Assembly: GCF_902806685.2 (NCBI RefSeq)
Contig: NC_048546.1
Coordinates: 11,984,534 to 12,048,533, forward strand
Origin: Maniola hyperantus
Lineage: Eukaryota > Arthropoda > Insecta > Lepidoptera > Nymphalidae
Length of the DNA stretch: 64,000 nucleotides
Reading direction: 5' to 3'
The notes beneath the pieces were generated by a model, which saw only the letters and a list, made by a program, of their open reading frames with translations, searched no databases and was not told the DNA's origin. Shown one piece after another: positions 1-11,000 of the stretch; position 1 is the first letter of the stretch; each line of letters starts with the position of its first letter. The position numbers and the translations under genes are program-made.

Positions 1-59
1 CACACTGAGCTTATAAATAAAGAGAATTGGCAAACGTTTATAGGTTATTTTCAACTTAC

Positions 60-281
60 GGCAACATTGATCCAGACGTTGAGTTGGGAGCGTTCCTGCT
101 GCAATATACTAAGCACTTCTTCCCCGGATGGTAGTTGCTCAGGATCAAGCTCTATCACCTATATAATTATAAGAAAATTGATAACGCGACTGACATTTTA
201 AAAAGAAACAAATATCGCGCTTTTCAACATAGGCAAATCAATCACCTCGTCGGTGCTCATCAACGGGATTTCGAGCGACAT
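60..281 (-). CDS. Ctr9: CTR9 (PAF1 complex subunit), first two coding exons, partial
   Basis: CTR9 is the tetratricopeptide-repeat scaffold of the nuclear PAF1 complex, which travels with RNA polymerase II and supports histone modification during elongation. Coding exon 1 is 246-281 (36 nt, encoding MSLEIPLMSTDE), ending at a GAG|GTGATT donor. Coding exon 2 is 60-158 (99 nt), entered after a TATATAG acceptor and left at GCC|GTAAGTTG. The spliced product reads through DE-VIELDPEQLPSGEEV and then a VWINVA segment, which is the conserved N-terminus of metazoan CTR9 just before its TPR array. Both introns are phase 0. The rest of the gene lies left of position 1. The start Met fits the family, whose N-terminus is short before the 'TDEVIELD' block. 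It is arranged head-to-head with MUS81. I am confident of the family; only 45 residues are visible. Confidence 0.88.
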
Positions 282-1410
282 AGTGGTAGTTTTTTGCACT
301 GATCACTTGGTCAGAAAGAAAACATCGCAATAGATTTGATGGTGTTTAGTATACAATAATTAATATTTTAATATTTTCACTTTTCAACAAGTAGGTACCT
401 ACATAACAAAACACAACTTGACAACCAACCAAAGAGAATATTTAATTTAACTATCTCTATGATTTAATCACTACGTTGACAACTAGTACACCACAGACAA
501 ATCATAAAAATTAACTGTGATGTCCCTAGTCCCTAGAAGATATAACTTGATATAACTATAGAGTGTACTTGAAGTGGAGTGCAGTGAGTGCAGTAGCCAG
601 TAGTCATCACAGATTTTGAGTCTTTGGCTGACACAGACTAACAACTTGTGGACGTAGTGTTGAGTAAAAACCGGTAATTTATCTCACAAAACTAGAAAAT
701 CGATTTTGAAGTTCAAATCGATTTTATCACGATAAAGATTTCTTATGGACTCTGTTTTAAATTATAGTTTATACTCTGTGTCTGCGGTATTAAAAATAAA
801 AAACCGGCCTAGTGCGAGTCAGGCTCGCTCAACGAGGGTTCCGTACTATAATCGTTTTTTTTTTCAATATTTTGCATTTCAAAAACTATGATGCATAAAA
901 ATCGGTTTTAGTATGCACTAGTAAAGCCTTTTCATATGATAGCCCACTTGGTATCCTAGTAATAGTTATCTTACTTCGAAAATTGAAAATACTAATTATT
1001 AGTTCATGACACAATTTAATTCTTTTTTGTGTGATGTAACCACTAATTCATGGTTTACAGATTTTTCCTGCCAAATTTCATGATTCTAGGTCAACGGGAA
1101 GTACCCTGTAGGTTTCTTGACAGACAGACAGACAACAAAGTGATCCTATAAGGGTTCCGTTTTTCCTTTTGATGTACGGAACCCTAAAAATGAAAATCGA
1201 ATGATAAAATATGACAATAATTATTGACAGATGATAACAACACAACGGTAATCATTCATCTAAGAACACAACACTAACAAATTTAAAATGGTTTGTTATT
1301 TTGTTTTATTTTCCAGGTATTTCATTTTTTAAACTTTAATTTAATCATGTTTGAAGTATTTTATATTTGGTGAGTTTATTCCTGATTGTTCGTATACCCA
1401 AGAATAGAAG
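282..1410. promoter_or_regulatory. Divergent CTR9/MUS81 intergenic region
   Basis: The 1.1 kb between the two start codons must carry the 5' UTRs and promoters of both genes. I see no TATA box placed convincingly for either gene, which would suit housekeeping genes. At 690-735 there is an inverted 'aaatcgatttt' pair (two ATCGATTT cores facing each other), and similar ATCGATTT/ATCGATTTA cores occur upstream of the CD164-like gene near 14735-14780. These resemble the ATCGAT core of the Drosophila DRE element, but that role is inferred. A full family-A repeat occupies 797-1190, leaving about 500 bp next to CTR9 and 220 bp next to MUS81 as likely promoter sequence. Confidence 0.5.
797..1190 (+). 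repeat. Family-A dispersed repeat, near full length
   Basis: Starts in aaaccggcctagtgcgagtc and ends in gtacggaaccctaaaaa. Typical internal landmarks are 'gggttccgtacta', 'tttcatgattctaggtcaacgg', a (GACA)n stretch and 'gtgatcctataagggttccg'. The element carries sub-terminal inverted blocks (gagggttccgtac / gtacggaaccct). It is the same family as at least eight longer copies in this window, has no coding capacity, and is likely a non-autonomous element. Confidence 0.85.
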
Positions 1411-4400
1411 ATGAGTGTCGTAAACGGCAAAAGAATAACCTTCAAGCGTACCAGACCGAATCCTCTATTCCACGACTGGTTGGAAGAATTGTACGAAGAG
1501 GCAAAGCAAAAGGGAAGTAAGCTCGAACTTATGCTGCAGGAAGCACTATCTTCCATATCAAAGTACCCTCTACCTCTGCAGTCTGGAGCTGAATGCGCTA
1601 TCCTAAAAGGTTTCGATAAACGCTTGTGTTTATTTATCGACAAACGTTTAGATGTATACAAAAGTTCAAGTAATAAAAGTTCAGTAGATACATGTTCAAA
1701 ATCTGCAACCACTTCAGGGTCTGATGACGACAGTGATGTAATACCTGTCATTGACGCACAATCGTCATCTGAAGGCACTAAAAGTCCTTGTACTACATCA
1801 ACTGCATCAACAGAATCTATTCAAATTCCTCCAAGCACATCATCTAGTAGTCTTTCAGCTAAAAATGGAAAGAAAAGATATAAACCTACTTTTAGATCAG
1901 GAAGCTATGCCTTTTTAACGGTTCTTATGGAGTTAAAGAAAAATCAAACTATAAGCAAAGGTCAATTGACCGCAGCGGGTCAGAAGTACTGTGATAAAGA
2001 TATTAGCAGTGAATGGAAAAATATAACAGGATTAATAAGAAGAGGTTTAGTTAATAAAAGTGTTAAGAATAATATAGCTCGGTTTTGTCTAACAGCAGAA
2101 GGAATTTCTATTGCAAAAGAACTTTTTGGCCATGCAGAAAATAAAAAAGGTGTTGATAACGTAATTACGAATGGTGGTAATGGTTTTGATAATAATGAAA
2201 ATAAATGTAGTGAAGTAATAGTTATTGATTCTGAAGCTAAATCAGTTATTACTAATGATTTACTTAATGATAGAAATAGAAGTGAAAGTGAAGTAAATGA
2301 TATACTTAATGATGCAAATAAATGTACCGAAGTAATAGTAATAAATGATACAAAAGCTGAACCAACTACTAAAGGTTTCCTATGTGAAGATAAAAGTAAA
2401 AATGAAGTACATGATTTACTATATGATGAAAGTAAATGTACGAATGAAGTAAATAATATAACACCAATAGATGGTACTAGGATGTTGATGCATGATAATT
2501 GTACTAGTTCTCAAGTTATTCAAAATGTTGACAGTTATGTAGAGTATAGTAATTGTATTGAAATGGCGCGAGGCTCTTTTGATATTATACTGCTTATAGA
2601 TAAGCATGAAACTAGTGGGTGAGTATAAATTGTTGCATCATATTTTTTAGGGTTCCGTACCTCAAAAGGAAAAACGGAACCTTTATAGGATCACTTTGTT
2701 GTCTGTCTGTCAAGAAACCTACAGGGTACTTTCTGTTGACCTAGAATCATGAAATTTGGTAAGTAGGTAGGTCTTATAGCAGAACTAAAGGAATAAAAAT
2801 GAAAACCGTAAATTTGTGGTTACATCACAGAAAAAATAAATTAAAATGTGTTCATGAACAAATATTACTATTTTCAGTTTTTAAAATTATAACTATACTA
2901 AGTGGGGTATCATATGAAAGAGCTTTACTTGTACATTCTAATACAGATTTTTATTTATTTTTATGCATCATAGTTTTTGAATTATCGTGCAAAATATTGA
3001 ATAAAATACGACTGTAATACGGAACCCTCGGTGAGCGAGTCTGACTTGCACTGGGTCAGTTTTTTTAATTACATTTCATTTATTCATTCACCTCTTTTCA
3101 TTTTTCAGGATGACTAAAAAGAATGATCCAACTGTTACACAATTCAACAAATACCCAGAACTGAAGCATGAATATAGAAGTTTGAAAGTTGGTGATTTCA
3201 CTTGGATAGCTCGACACAAAACAAATACAACCCATGAAATAGTATTACCATATGTAGTGGAGAGAAAAAGGATGGACGATTTGGGTCATAGTATAAAAGA
3301 TGGAAGGTTCCATGAACAGAAGTTTAGGCTTAGGAAATGTGGTTTGAATCATGTTATTTATATGGTGGAGAATCATGGTAGTAATAAACATGTGGGGCTG
3401 CCCATGCAATCTTTGATGCAGGCCTTGGCTAACACTAGAGTACAAGATGGTTTTAAAGTACATGTCACAGAGTCCTTGGCCCATTCAGTGAGATTTCTAA
3501 CTACAATGACTTTGAGGCTGATGTATGAATATAAGGTGATTGTTTTTTAGAATTCCCCCTCCAACTAAGCGAAAATCTTGTGCCAGGAGTATGTACGACA
3601 ATAGTGCAACTGGTGGGGTTTGAACCGGCAACCTTTCAGAATTCAGTCCGCTCCTTAACCATTGAGCTCTAATTGTGATTATATTTAACTGTATTAAGTA
3701 TAAGGCAGTAAGTACATAGTTCAAAAACCGGTATTCTAGGGACTCCAATAGTCTCAAGGGGCTGGAATCAAAAAATCTATGTTTTGAACCTTTGCAGTAG
3801 CTGATTTAGTTATTTAGGTACTAAATGATGTACTGGATCTACTAGACTTCTTCCGCGTGAATTTAGGCAAAACCCCTTTGGGAGCTCTTTCATTTTCCAG
3901 GATTAAAATAGTCTGTCTGTATCTATTTCATCAAAATCTAGCTAACAGACAGACAGACACACTTTCACATTTATACTTAACTAGCTTATTCCCGCGACTT
4001 CATCCGCGTGGACTGCACAAATTTCAACCCCGTATTTTACCCCCTTAGGGGTTGAGTTTTCAAAAAGCCTTTAGCAGATATTTACTTCATAATGGCTATC
4101 AGCACACCAAATTTCCAGTAGTTTGAGCTGTGCGTTGATAGATCAGTCAGTCAGATTTTCCTTTTATACATATATATGTAGATATGGATTTGGTGGCACA
4201 ATTTGGGCGCGACTGCGGAGGTGTCTGTCCCGCCGCACAAATGGTTCGTTAGTGAATCGTATTTAATTTTTTTTTCTTTTCAGGATAAGAGATTAATGGG
4301 TCACAACGGAGAACCGAAAGGCGACATTCTTATGACATTTGAGCATTTTAATAAGTCTTCTGTAAAGAATAGAGCACTATCCGTCACGGATACATTTATA

Positions 4401-4622
4401 AAACTACTTTTACAGTTAAAAGGAGTGTCTGTACATAAAGCTTTAACTATAACCAATGCTTATAAAACTCCACGGATGTTGATAGAGAAGTATAAAAGTT
4501 GTGATCAAAGGGAAGGGGAAATGTTGCTATCCAATTTGAAATTTGGTGAACTGAACCGTAGCGTAGGGCCGAGTGTAAGCAAATCAGTATATCAACTATT
4601 TACTTTTACAACAGTGAAGTAG
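1411..4622 (+). CDS. Mus81: MUS81 structure-specific endonuclease, three exons
   Basis: MUS81 is the catalytic subunit, partnered by EME1/MMS4, that cuts branched DNA (3' flaps, nicked Holliday junctions, stalled forks). Exons are 1411-2618, 3109-3535 and 4284-4622, with donors GG|GTGAGT and AAG|GTGATT and acceptors TTTTTCAG and TTTTCAG. The reading frame is preserved across both junctions (a split Gly codon at the first) to give 657 residues. Seen in order: N-terminal HhH region (about 15-85, FHDWLEELYEEA), Ser/Thr-rich linker, winged helix (about 155-240, starting KKRYKPTFRSGSYAFL), an Asn/Asp-rich insert (241-380), then the XPF-type nuclease with LLID/E (397, 400), GDF (431-433) and ERKRMDD (454-460, the family's ERKX3D motif). 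A C-terminal HhH region follows (about 585-650). All catalytic residues are present, so the gene looks functional. Human MUS81 is about 550 residues; the extra length is in the linker. The start Met fits the conserved 'KRTRPNPLFHDWL' block. Confidence 0.95.
2160..2550 (+). other. Asn/Asp-rich repetitive linker inside MUS81 exon 1
   Basis: Residues about 250-380 sit between the winged helix and the nuclease. They contain imperfect repeats: KCSEVIVID (265-273) and KCTEVIVIN (304-312), several ND(L/I)LND or HDLLYD units, and KCTNEV. The codons are strikingly AT-rich (AAT, GAT, GAA, AGT, AAA) compared with the flanking conserved domains, which suggests expansion by slippage or relaxed constraint. 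The repeated VIVID-type cores resemble hydrophobic-acidic short linear motifs such as SUMO-interacting motifs; that function is inference only. Confidence 0.7.
2646..3066 (-). repeat. Family-A repeat filling MUS81 intron 1
   Basis: Full-length copy on the minus strand, running from tagggttccgtacctcaaa to cactgggtcagttttttt. It makes up about 420 of the 490 bp of intron 1, so the host intron without it would be only about 70 bp. The splice sites are unaffected. Confidence 0.85.
3553..3671 (-). repeat. tRNA-derived SINE fragment in MUS81 intron 2
   Basis: Read on the minus strand it has an A-box-like 'aatggttaaggagcgg' and a B box 'ggttcaaacccc', followed by 'actattgtcgtacatactcct'. A second copy of the same type is at 6189-6296. 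Neither folds as a tRNA, so this is the RNA polymerase III head of a SINE. Confidence 0.65.
3981..4175 (+). repeat. Family-B repeat in MUS81 intron 2
   Basis: Runs from ctagcttattcccgcgactt through 'gttgagttttcaaaaagcc' and 'gtttgagctgtgcgttgatag' to the (CAGT)n/ttttccttttata end. This is the family-B layout repeated more than ten times in the window. Confidence 0.8.
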
Positions 4623-4741
4623 GTTTATATAAATTAGAGTTAGCGCAGAGCTGGCAATGCCGCGAGTTTATTTCAGCGAATATTTAAATACCGATCTTAT
4701 CCCATTCAGATAAAGTGGTAATTTGTATAAAAATTGAAGTA

Positions 4742-4800
4742 TAGTACGCGACAGGTCAAGATAGCAATCGGAGTTTGAGGTGTGGTGGGGACTGTGGCGA
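4742..4800 (+). repeat. Fragment of GC-rich 'cgcgacaggtc' repeat
   Basis: tagtacgcgacaggtcaaga followed by 'tagcaatcgg' matches the arm of the foldback at 19181-19330 and the copy at 45712-45822. Only one arm remains here. Confidence 0.55.
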
Positions 4801-4985
4801 CATGGTTTCTGTTTTCGCGGTAACTGATACACAATTTCTTGAATGGAATAGACTGGTGTTGAATAGGATGAGATTGAAATTAAAATATATGCAAAAATGA
4901 TTTATTCCATTCTTATACCAACAACTAATACCACTTGTTATTTGTTTGAACTCATATTTGTTTTGTATTCCAAACGGATACCATT

Positions 4986-5439
4986 GTATTAATAGGCTAC
5001 TTGACAATTTTTTTAAGTTGGTCTTAAATGGTTAATATTTGTCCTATTATATCAAAAAAATTAACACTATATTTTTTTGCGCCCTAAAAACCGTAAAACT
5101 TTAATTTAAAAAAATATTTTTCTTAGACAGGTGAAAACACTGTCGGCCATGTTTGGCCGATAGATTATCTGTGCTCTGACGTCATGCATTTGTAAACAAC
5201 AGTATGTAACCCTGTGGTTATACTGTTGTTTACAAATGCATGACGTCAGAGCACAGATAATCTATCGGCCAAACATGGCCGACAGTGTTTTCACCTGTCT
5301 AAGAAAAATATTTTTTTAAATTAAAGTTTTACGGTTTTTAGGGCGCAAAAAAATATAGTGTTAATTTTTTTGATATAATAGGACAAATATTAACCATTTA
5401 AGACCAACTTAAAAAAATTGTCAAGTAGCCTATTAATAC
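4986..5439. mobile_element. Long foldback element, 220-bp arms, 14-bp loop
   Basis: The left arm 4986-5205 and right arm 5220-5439 are reverse complements over their whole 220-bp length, and I saw no mismatch by eye. The loop is only 14 bp (5206-5219). The outer ends read taataggctacttgacaa / ttgtcaagtagcctatta. The arms include 'ggccaaacatggccga' and 'gcatgacgtcagagc'. There is no ORF. The position is flanked by TTAA on both sides (ttaa|taggc ... gccta|ttaa), but the second copy at 62552 does not share that flank. Transcripts through it would form a near-perfect hairpin. Confidence 0.9.
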
Positions 5440-6188
5440 CAAAACAAGTTCAAAGATAAAATTAGTTGTTGGTACTAGAATGGAATAGTAAATCGCAAAA
5501 TATTCTTGCGACATTTGTTTCATTATTTTCGATGGTAAGTTTACGACTGTTTAGCAATATAGAATTACTGTTATAAAAAAGTATTATCTAATTATAAATT
5601 TTTTGGATGCTTTATTATAATTGTGTGTAAAAGTTAAATTATTATTTGTATAAAAAAATGGATGCAAGTTTAATGTTACTGTATTAAGTGGCAACCCTAG
5701 GAATTGAGTAGATACTTATTTGAAATCATTGCTAAAAATTATGGTCACATTAAAACATATTTTATATTATACTTAAAATATGTTTGTCTTATTATAAATC
5801 TCATTCATCAGTCATCACCTATTAGCAATCTTTACAATAGAATAGAAATATTTTTATTCAAAGATACTTTTACAAAAATAATTTTGTAAGTCTGTCTGAA
5901 CACACAAGGAGAGGATTAACCAAGGAGTAACATAGGCTACTTTTAACTGACTTTCAAAAAAAGGAGTTGTATTTTTCTACATAATATACATATATTATTA
6001 TGTAGACCAAGATTTCTGAACCGATTTGCATATACTTTTTAATCAATAGAGAAACTGCGACTTTATCCCATAAGGATTCCAACTCCAACGGGAACTGACC
6101 ACCAAGACTGATGGTCTTTTAAAACGATCGATTATCATTTGTTTTTTTTTTAATATAAATAATATTAGCCATGTTAAATGACTAATAT
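5440..6188. other. Intergenic, AT-rich, nothing recognised
   Basis: Between the foldback and a SINE fragment. Very AT-rich, with a short degenerate 'tagctttt...accgatttgcatat' piece near 6010-6060 that resembles family-C internal sequence. No ORF with coding character. Confidence 0.6.
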
Positions 6189-6335
6189 TCCCCTTTCCTC
6201 TCCAACTAAGCGTCAAGCTTGTGCTAGGAGTAGGTACGACAATAGTGCAACGGGCGGGGTTTGAACCGTCAACCTTTCGGTTTTCAGTCCACACTTGCAC
6301 ATGCAAGCGAAGCTGGGGTATCAGCTAGTATGTTA
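6189..6335 (-). repeat. SINE fragment plus family-B/C terminus
   Basis: 6189-6296 repeats the MUS81 intron-2 SINE (cctctccaactaagcgtcaa ... tggggtttgaacc-type B box, here 'ggcggggtttgaaccgtc'). It is followed directly by 'gcgaagctggggtatcagctagt', the terminal sequence of a family-C-like element. Confidence 0.6.
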
Positions 6336-6349
6336 ATAAAAAAAGAACA

Positions 6350-8045
6350 ATAATTCTGGTACATATACTTTATTAACACAACTATTGCCTGTGACATGAG
6401 TAACGCAACTTTTGAATTATTCATAAAATATAGTTCAGATTTAAGAGCACTTCAGGATGGAATCAACTTTCTAGACCATCAAATTAAAACATGCTGAATT
6501 GGTTCGGCACAAGCATCGTAAGACTCCGTGAGATTCTAAAGATTGATATGTTACAGCCAAAGTGATAATTAGTAATTATAGTTTGCTAGCCATTATGTAT
6601 AATATAGCTGCGTAGTTAAAACAATAAATTAATTTTATTAGATAACATTCATAATAGCAATGTTTAAGTATTAAAATGTATTTATCTGTATCTAGGTTAT
6701 TTTCTTGAAATTGGGAAGAAAACAGTAGGTAATTGTATTGTGGATTATTCATAATTTATGTACAATGGCTAGCTAACGATTTTGCATAATTACTATTACT
6801 TGTTCATCACTTTGGCAGTGACTAGATAGATATTATTACTTAAATAAAAACGTGGCAAGTGAGGTTCAATTTTTGGTAAAGCGTTATAAAATATAGGGAG
6901 ATTCAAAAGTGACTGATTGTGCCCAACCAATATAAAACAAATAATTAAAAATAAAATCGTCAGCCCCTTAGCCTTACCATCACAATGTTTTCCTTATCAG
7001 ATAATATTTAATTTGCTTAAAACTAAATACTTTTGGTGACGGTTTGCAGATGGATTTATTTAAACAGTATGTTATTTTAAGTTACGCGGTTTCAGAACTT
7101 CCAGTTTTAATAGAGAATATTTAAGCTAATATTTTCTAACATATTTTTATACTATGTTTTAGCAGCCTTTGGCTCTAGCTACACAAAATTTACATACACA
7201 TATTATTATGTGACCCGATTAAAGTAAATTGGGACTTATACAGTTTTATGGCCAAATTAATAAATAAAATAATCAACCTATCCATCAATCGTCGATAAGT
7301 TACTGTGCAACGTTATATTGTGTTAAAAAAATACATTTTTTTTTCACAAATAACATAGTTGCTAAGTTATGGACAGATCACAGATAGACTGATAATTAAT
7401 TTTGACCGTTACTCGATCCCGCCTACCGCGTAACTGTATCTTAAAATTTAGAACCAGATCATGGCACAGAACGTTAAAATAAAATTTAAATGCTTACTCT
7501 ACATTGCACTTGAAAAAGTTTTAAACTTTACATCTCAAAACATGTGATAAACAACTTTCTTATTCATGAAAATATTTCTTTTTATAATCTCTACTATAAA
7601 TTTTAGCAAACGCCAAGCTAAGTCATGACAAAGATTGAGTGGAAAACATCGAATTACACATATATACACAAAAACCGCTCAGTTTAAAACGAAGAAAGGC
7701 TGAGATAAATGCCAAATAACTAAGAGCTTACACTAATAATCTATAATAATATTATGTGAGTCATAAAATATATCTTTTACGCTATAAATTCGAAAATAAA
7801 AATTAGTGACCATTCACCATAGAAAATGTAGGACGTAGGTACATTTAGAAAATCTGCGAGACTACAGGAACCCTGTTAAATCAGTTTTTTAAATACATGT
7901 ACAATAGTAATATGTAAAGTGCACGAAATAACTTAACATAAATCTTCCTGTATAACAAAAATTAGTACTTACTACTTAGTATTTAAAAAAAATATACATA
8001 GCTGAGTGCACTTACATAGATATTAATTAGAATTTTGTATTAAAC
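6350..8045 (-). other. Probable long 3' UTR of the CD164-like gene
   Basis: This 1.7 kb follows the CD164-like stop codon. It contains none of the dispersed repeats that crowd the rest of the window and no coding ORF. On the minus strand an AATAAA signal lies at plus 6369-6374, just before the first repeat begins. The exact end is inferred; other AT-rich signals occur inside. Confidence 0.5.
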
Positions 8046-11000
8046 TTAGAGAGTATGGTAGTTTCTCTCGGTTTGATTCTTATAGTATTTGAATCCCATG
8101 AATCCCATCGCGAGGAGACCGAGAGTCAGGATGATGCCTCCAATGAAGCTGGGGCCGTCAAATCTGTAAATTAAAAAAATATATAAAAACATTATTTTAA
8201 CTAGCTTATGCTCGCGACTTCGTCCGCGTGGCCTACACAAATTTCAAACCCCTATTTCACCCCATTAGGGGTTGAAATATCAGAAATCTACGGCTATACT
8301 GACGTATCGAACCCAACCGGGGTCCTTTATCAAGGGGTTCAGATCTGCAGCTATCTCCCCACCCTCACCTCAGCCACCCTCACAACGGGCTGTGCGGGCA
8401 GCTGCCCGCGCGGCGCGCAGTCTTAAACGCGACGCGTGCGCGAACTGACCCCCTTGATAAAGGACTTCGAAACTAGTCAGACTAACGTCGACTGGATACG
8501 TGAGTATAGCCGTAGAAATAGGTATACTATATATAATGGAAATCACTCACGATAGTTTAAACACTAAAATAAAACCTCCCTACTTCATGTTTTTAGAAAT
8601 TATTGAACTTACCCTCTCGATTGCACAATATGTGCGTCCTTATCAGCTTTAGGGGCTTCAGTAGTCACAGGCGCCTCATTCGGTTTGGGGGTTACGTCTT
8701 TAGTTTCGGGCTTGGTCCCAGCTTTGGCTTTTCCTTCTTCGGTTTTGTCAGTGCTTGCCTTCTCTGTGGGTACTTTAGTATCGATAGTGATTTTGGTTGG
8801 TGCAGTTTCTTCTTTGGGTTTAGGCGTTTGTTCTTCTTTGTTCTGTGTTTTGTTATCTTCAGTAGGTTTGGGGGAACCCTCCGAAGGTGTTTGTTTTGTG
8901 GGAGATGCAGCTGTCTCTTTCGGCGGTAGTGTGGGAGCGGGAGGGGTGGCTTTCTCTGGTTCTGTCTTTGCTGGTGGTGCCTGTTCTTTGTTTGGGGCGG
9001 GTTGAGCTTCTGTGACTACGGCGGCAGGGTGTGCCGGCTCCGTGGTGTTTTGCGCTTTGGTTTCAACTGCATGGCCTGGCGGCGTGGTTGGAGCAGCTAG
9101 AATTAAAAACAGATACAGTATTAAAAGATATAAACGTAATGTTAAAAAGCGGTGATAGACTAGTAGGTACAGCAGCCGGCAAGAAATATTGTACATCGGC
9201 CTTTGACGTTTCGTCGGTCTCAACGACAGAGACAACGTTCTACGAAACTGCTATTTAAAGGTATTCTAAAGGTCGATGTACAATATTTCTTGCTGGCTAC
9301 TGTACCTCGTGGTAAGGACGTCGGCCTTCTATTGGCAGGTTCGGAGGTTCGATCCCGGGCAAACCTAACTTTTCGGAGTTGTGTGTTTAAAAAAAAATTA
9401 ATATCACTTGCTTTAAAGGTGCAGGAAAACATCGTGAGGAAACCTGCATGCCTAACAGTTCTCTAAAATGTTCTCAAAGATGTGAGAAGTCTGCCAATCT
9501 GCACTTGGTCAGCATTGTGGACTATGGCCAAACCCTTCTCTTACTGAGAGGAGACCCATACTCAGTAGTGAGCCGGCGATGGGTTGATCATGATGATGAT
9601 GAAGGAATTCATTACCTACTACGAAGTATTTTTATCTTTTTTAAACAGATCAAGGTATTGTGAGGAGGTAATAATGATCTATCATAAACATTCATGCGTT
9701 TTATTTATAAATTATAGGTAGGTATAACCAGTTATGTAAACTGGTTACAATTTTAGTGACTTTAAATAATGTACGCATAGATTATCTATACTTATAATAT
9801 TATGCATTAATGTGCTTATCTCGAACCTACGCGGTATTCCCACGGCTTCGTGGAATTTGTCTATAGGTAAATGAATTATTCTCAAACACGGAAAATCAAT
9901 TGTAGTGGATGCATCGTCGTAAAATCTCGCGCAGTTATTGAGGAAACCTTTATTTACTCCAAGTTTTTTTAAAGTGCGCAATTCAGGCTGCATATCACTT
10001 ACTATCAAGTATAATTACAGACATAAGCAAGGCTAAAAATAATAATTATTATCTGTATTTTCTCTCGATCATTTTACATTATAACTTATTACTAACTTAT
10101 TTAATTGAAACTTACTTTATTTGTACTTATGATTTACAGGAGGACACGACAGACAGACAACGAAGTGATCCTATATGGGTTCCTTTTGAGGTACGGAACC
10201 CTAAAAAGTTATAGAGAGGCGAGAGAAGAGAAGAGAGGGTAGAAAGTTAGAGATCTACGTCGCACCAACTGTATAGGAAGGGCCGCCGCGCCGCGCCGCC
10301 CTGGTTTCGAGGCAGACGTCCGGTTTTAAATATTAGCCTAATACGACGACGAAGGCGATATCTATCGATCGATCGTGGCGTGATAGTGCTTAAAACTATT
10401 TACGTCACCACAAATCAAATACGCGTCATAACCGAATAAGACAGATAATAAAGCTTATATATGCCCGCGACTTCATCCCTGACTACGCTTTCAAACCCGT
10501 TTTACCCCTTTAGGGATTGAATTTTTGAAAATCCTTTAGCGGATGTCTACGTCATAATAGCTATCTCAGCCCAATCCGTCCAGTAATTTGAGCTGTGCGT
10601 TGATAGATCAGGTAGTCAGTCAGCTTTTCCTGTTATTTAGGTATATAGACAAGCCATCCATAAAGTTTAGAGATTCTGTATTACTAACTGAATGCAATGT
10701 CTATAACAAACTGTAGCAGGAAATGTTGGTCATTCACGCAATCGGTAGGCGCGATCGCGAATAGCTAATTTGTATCTTAGTAGGTACTCACTACTTAGGT
10801 ACTGCGTGTTCACTTATTCATGACTAGGTGACCCGTCCCGGATTCAAATGGAATTTCTAGAAGCCTTTCTTAGTTCAGGTCTATGTTATCGAAGACCTTA
10901 GAGATGATGATATGAAAGGATGAAATGAACTTGCACTTGGCCGGTTTTTTATACGTAATTAATATTGATGCGCGAGAAGTACAATATGACGTGCGAATAT

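Noticed and set aside
1341..1778. 145-residue minus-strand ORF over the MUS81 start
   Set aside because: Antisense shadow of the conserved MUS81 N-terminus.
4989..5436. piggyBac assignment of the large foldback from its TTAA flanks
   Set aside because: The second copy (62552-62923) does not have TTAA flanks, so the TTAA may be chance or part of the palindrome.
8603..9005. Plus-strand ORFs of about 106-108 residues, Gly/Phe/Ser rich
   Set aside because: Exact antisense shadows of the CD164-like mucin exon.
9745..10008. 87-residue minus-strand ORF in CD164-like intron 1
   Set aside because: No recognisable domain, no matching splice sites, AT-rich composition like intron.
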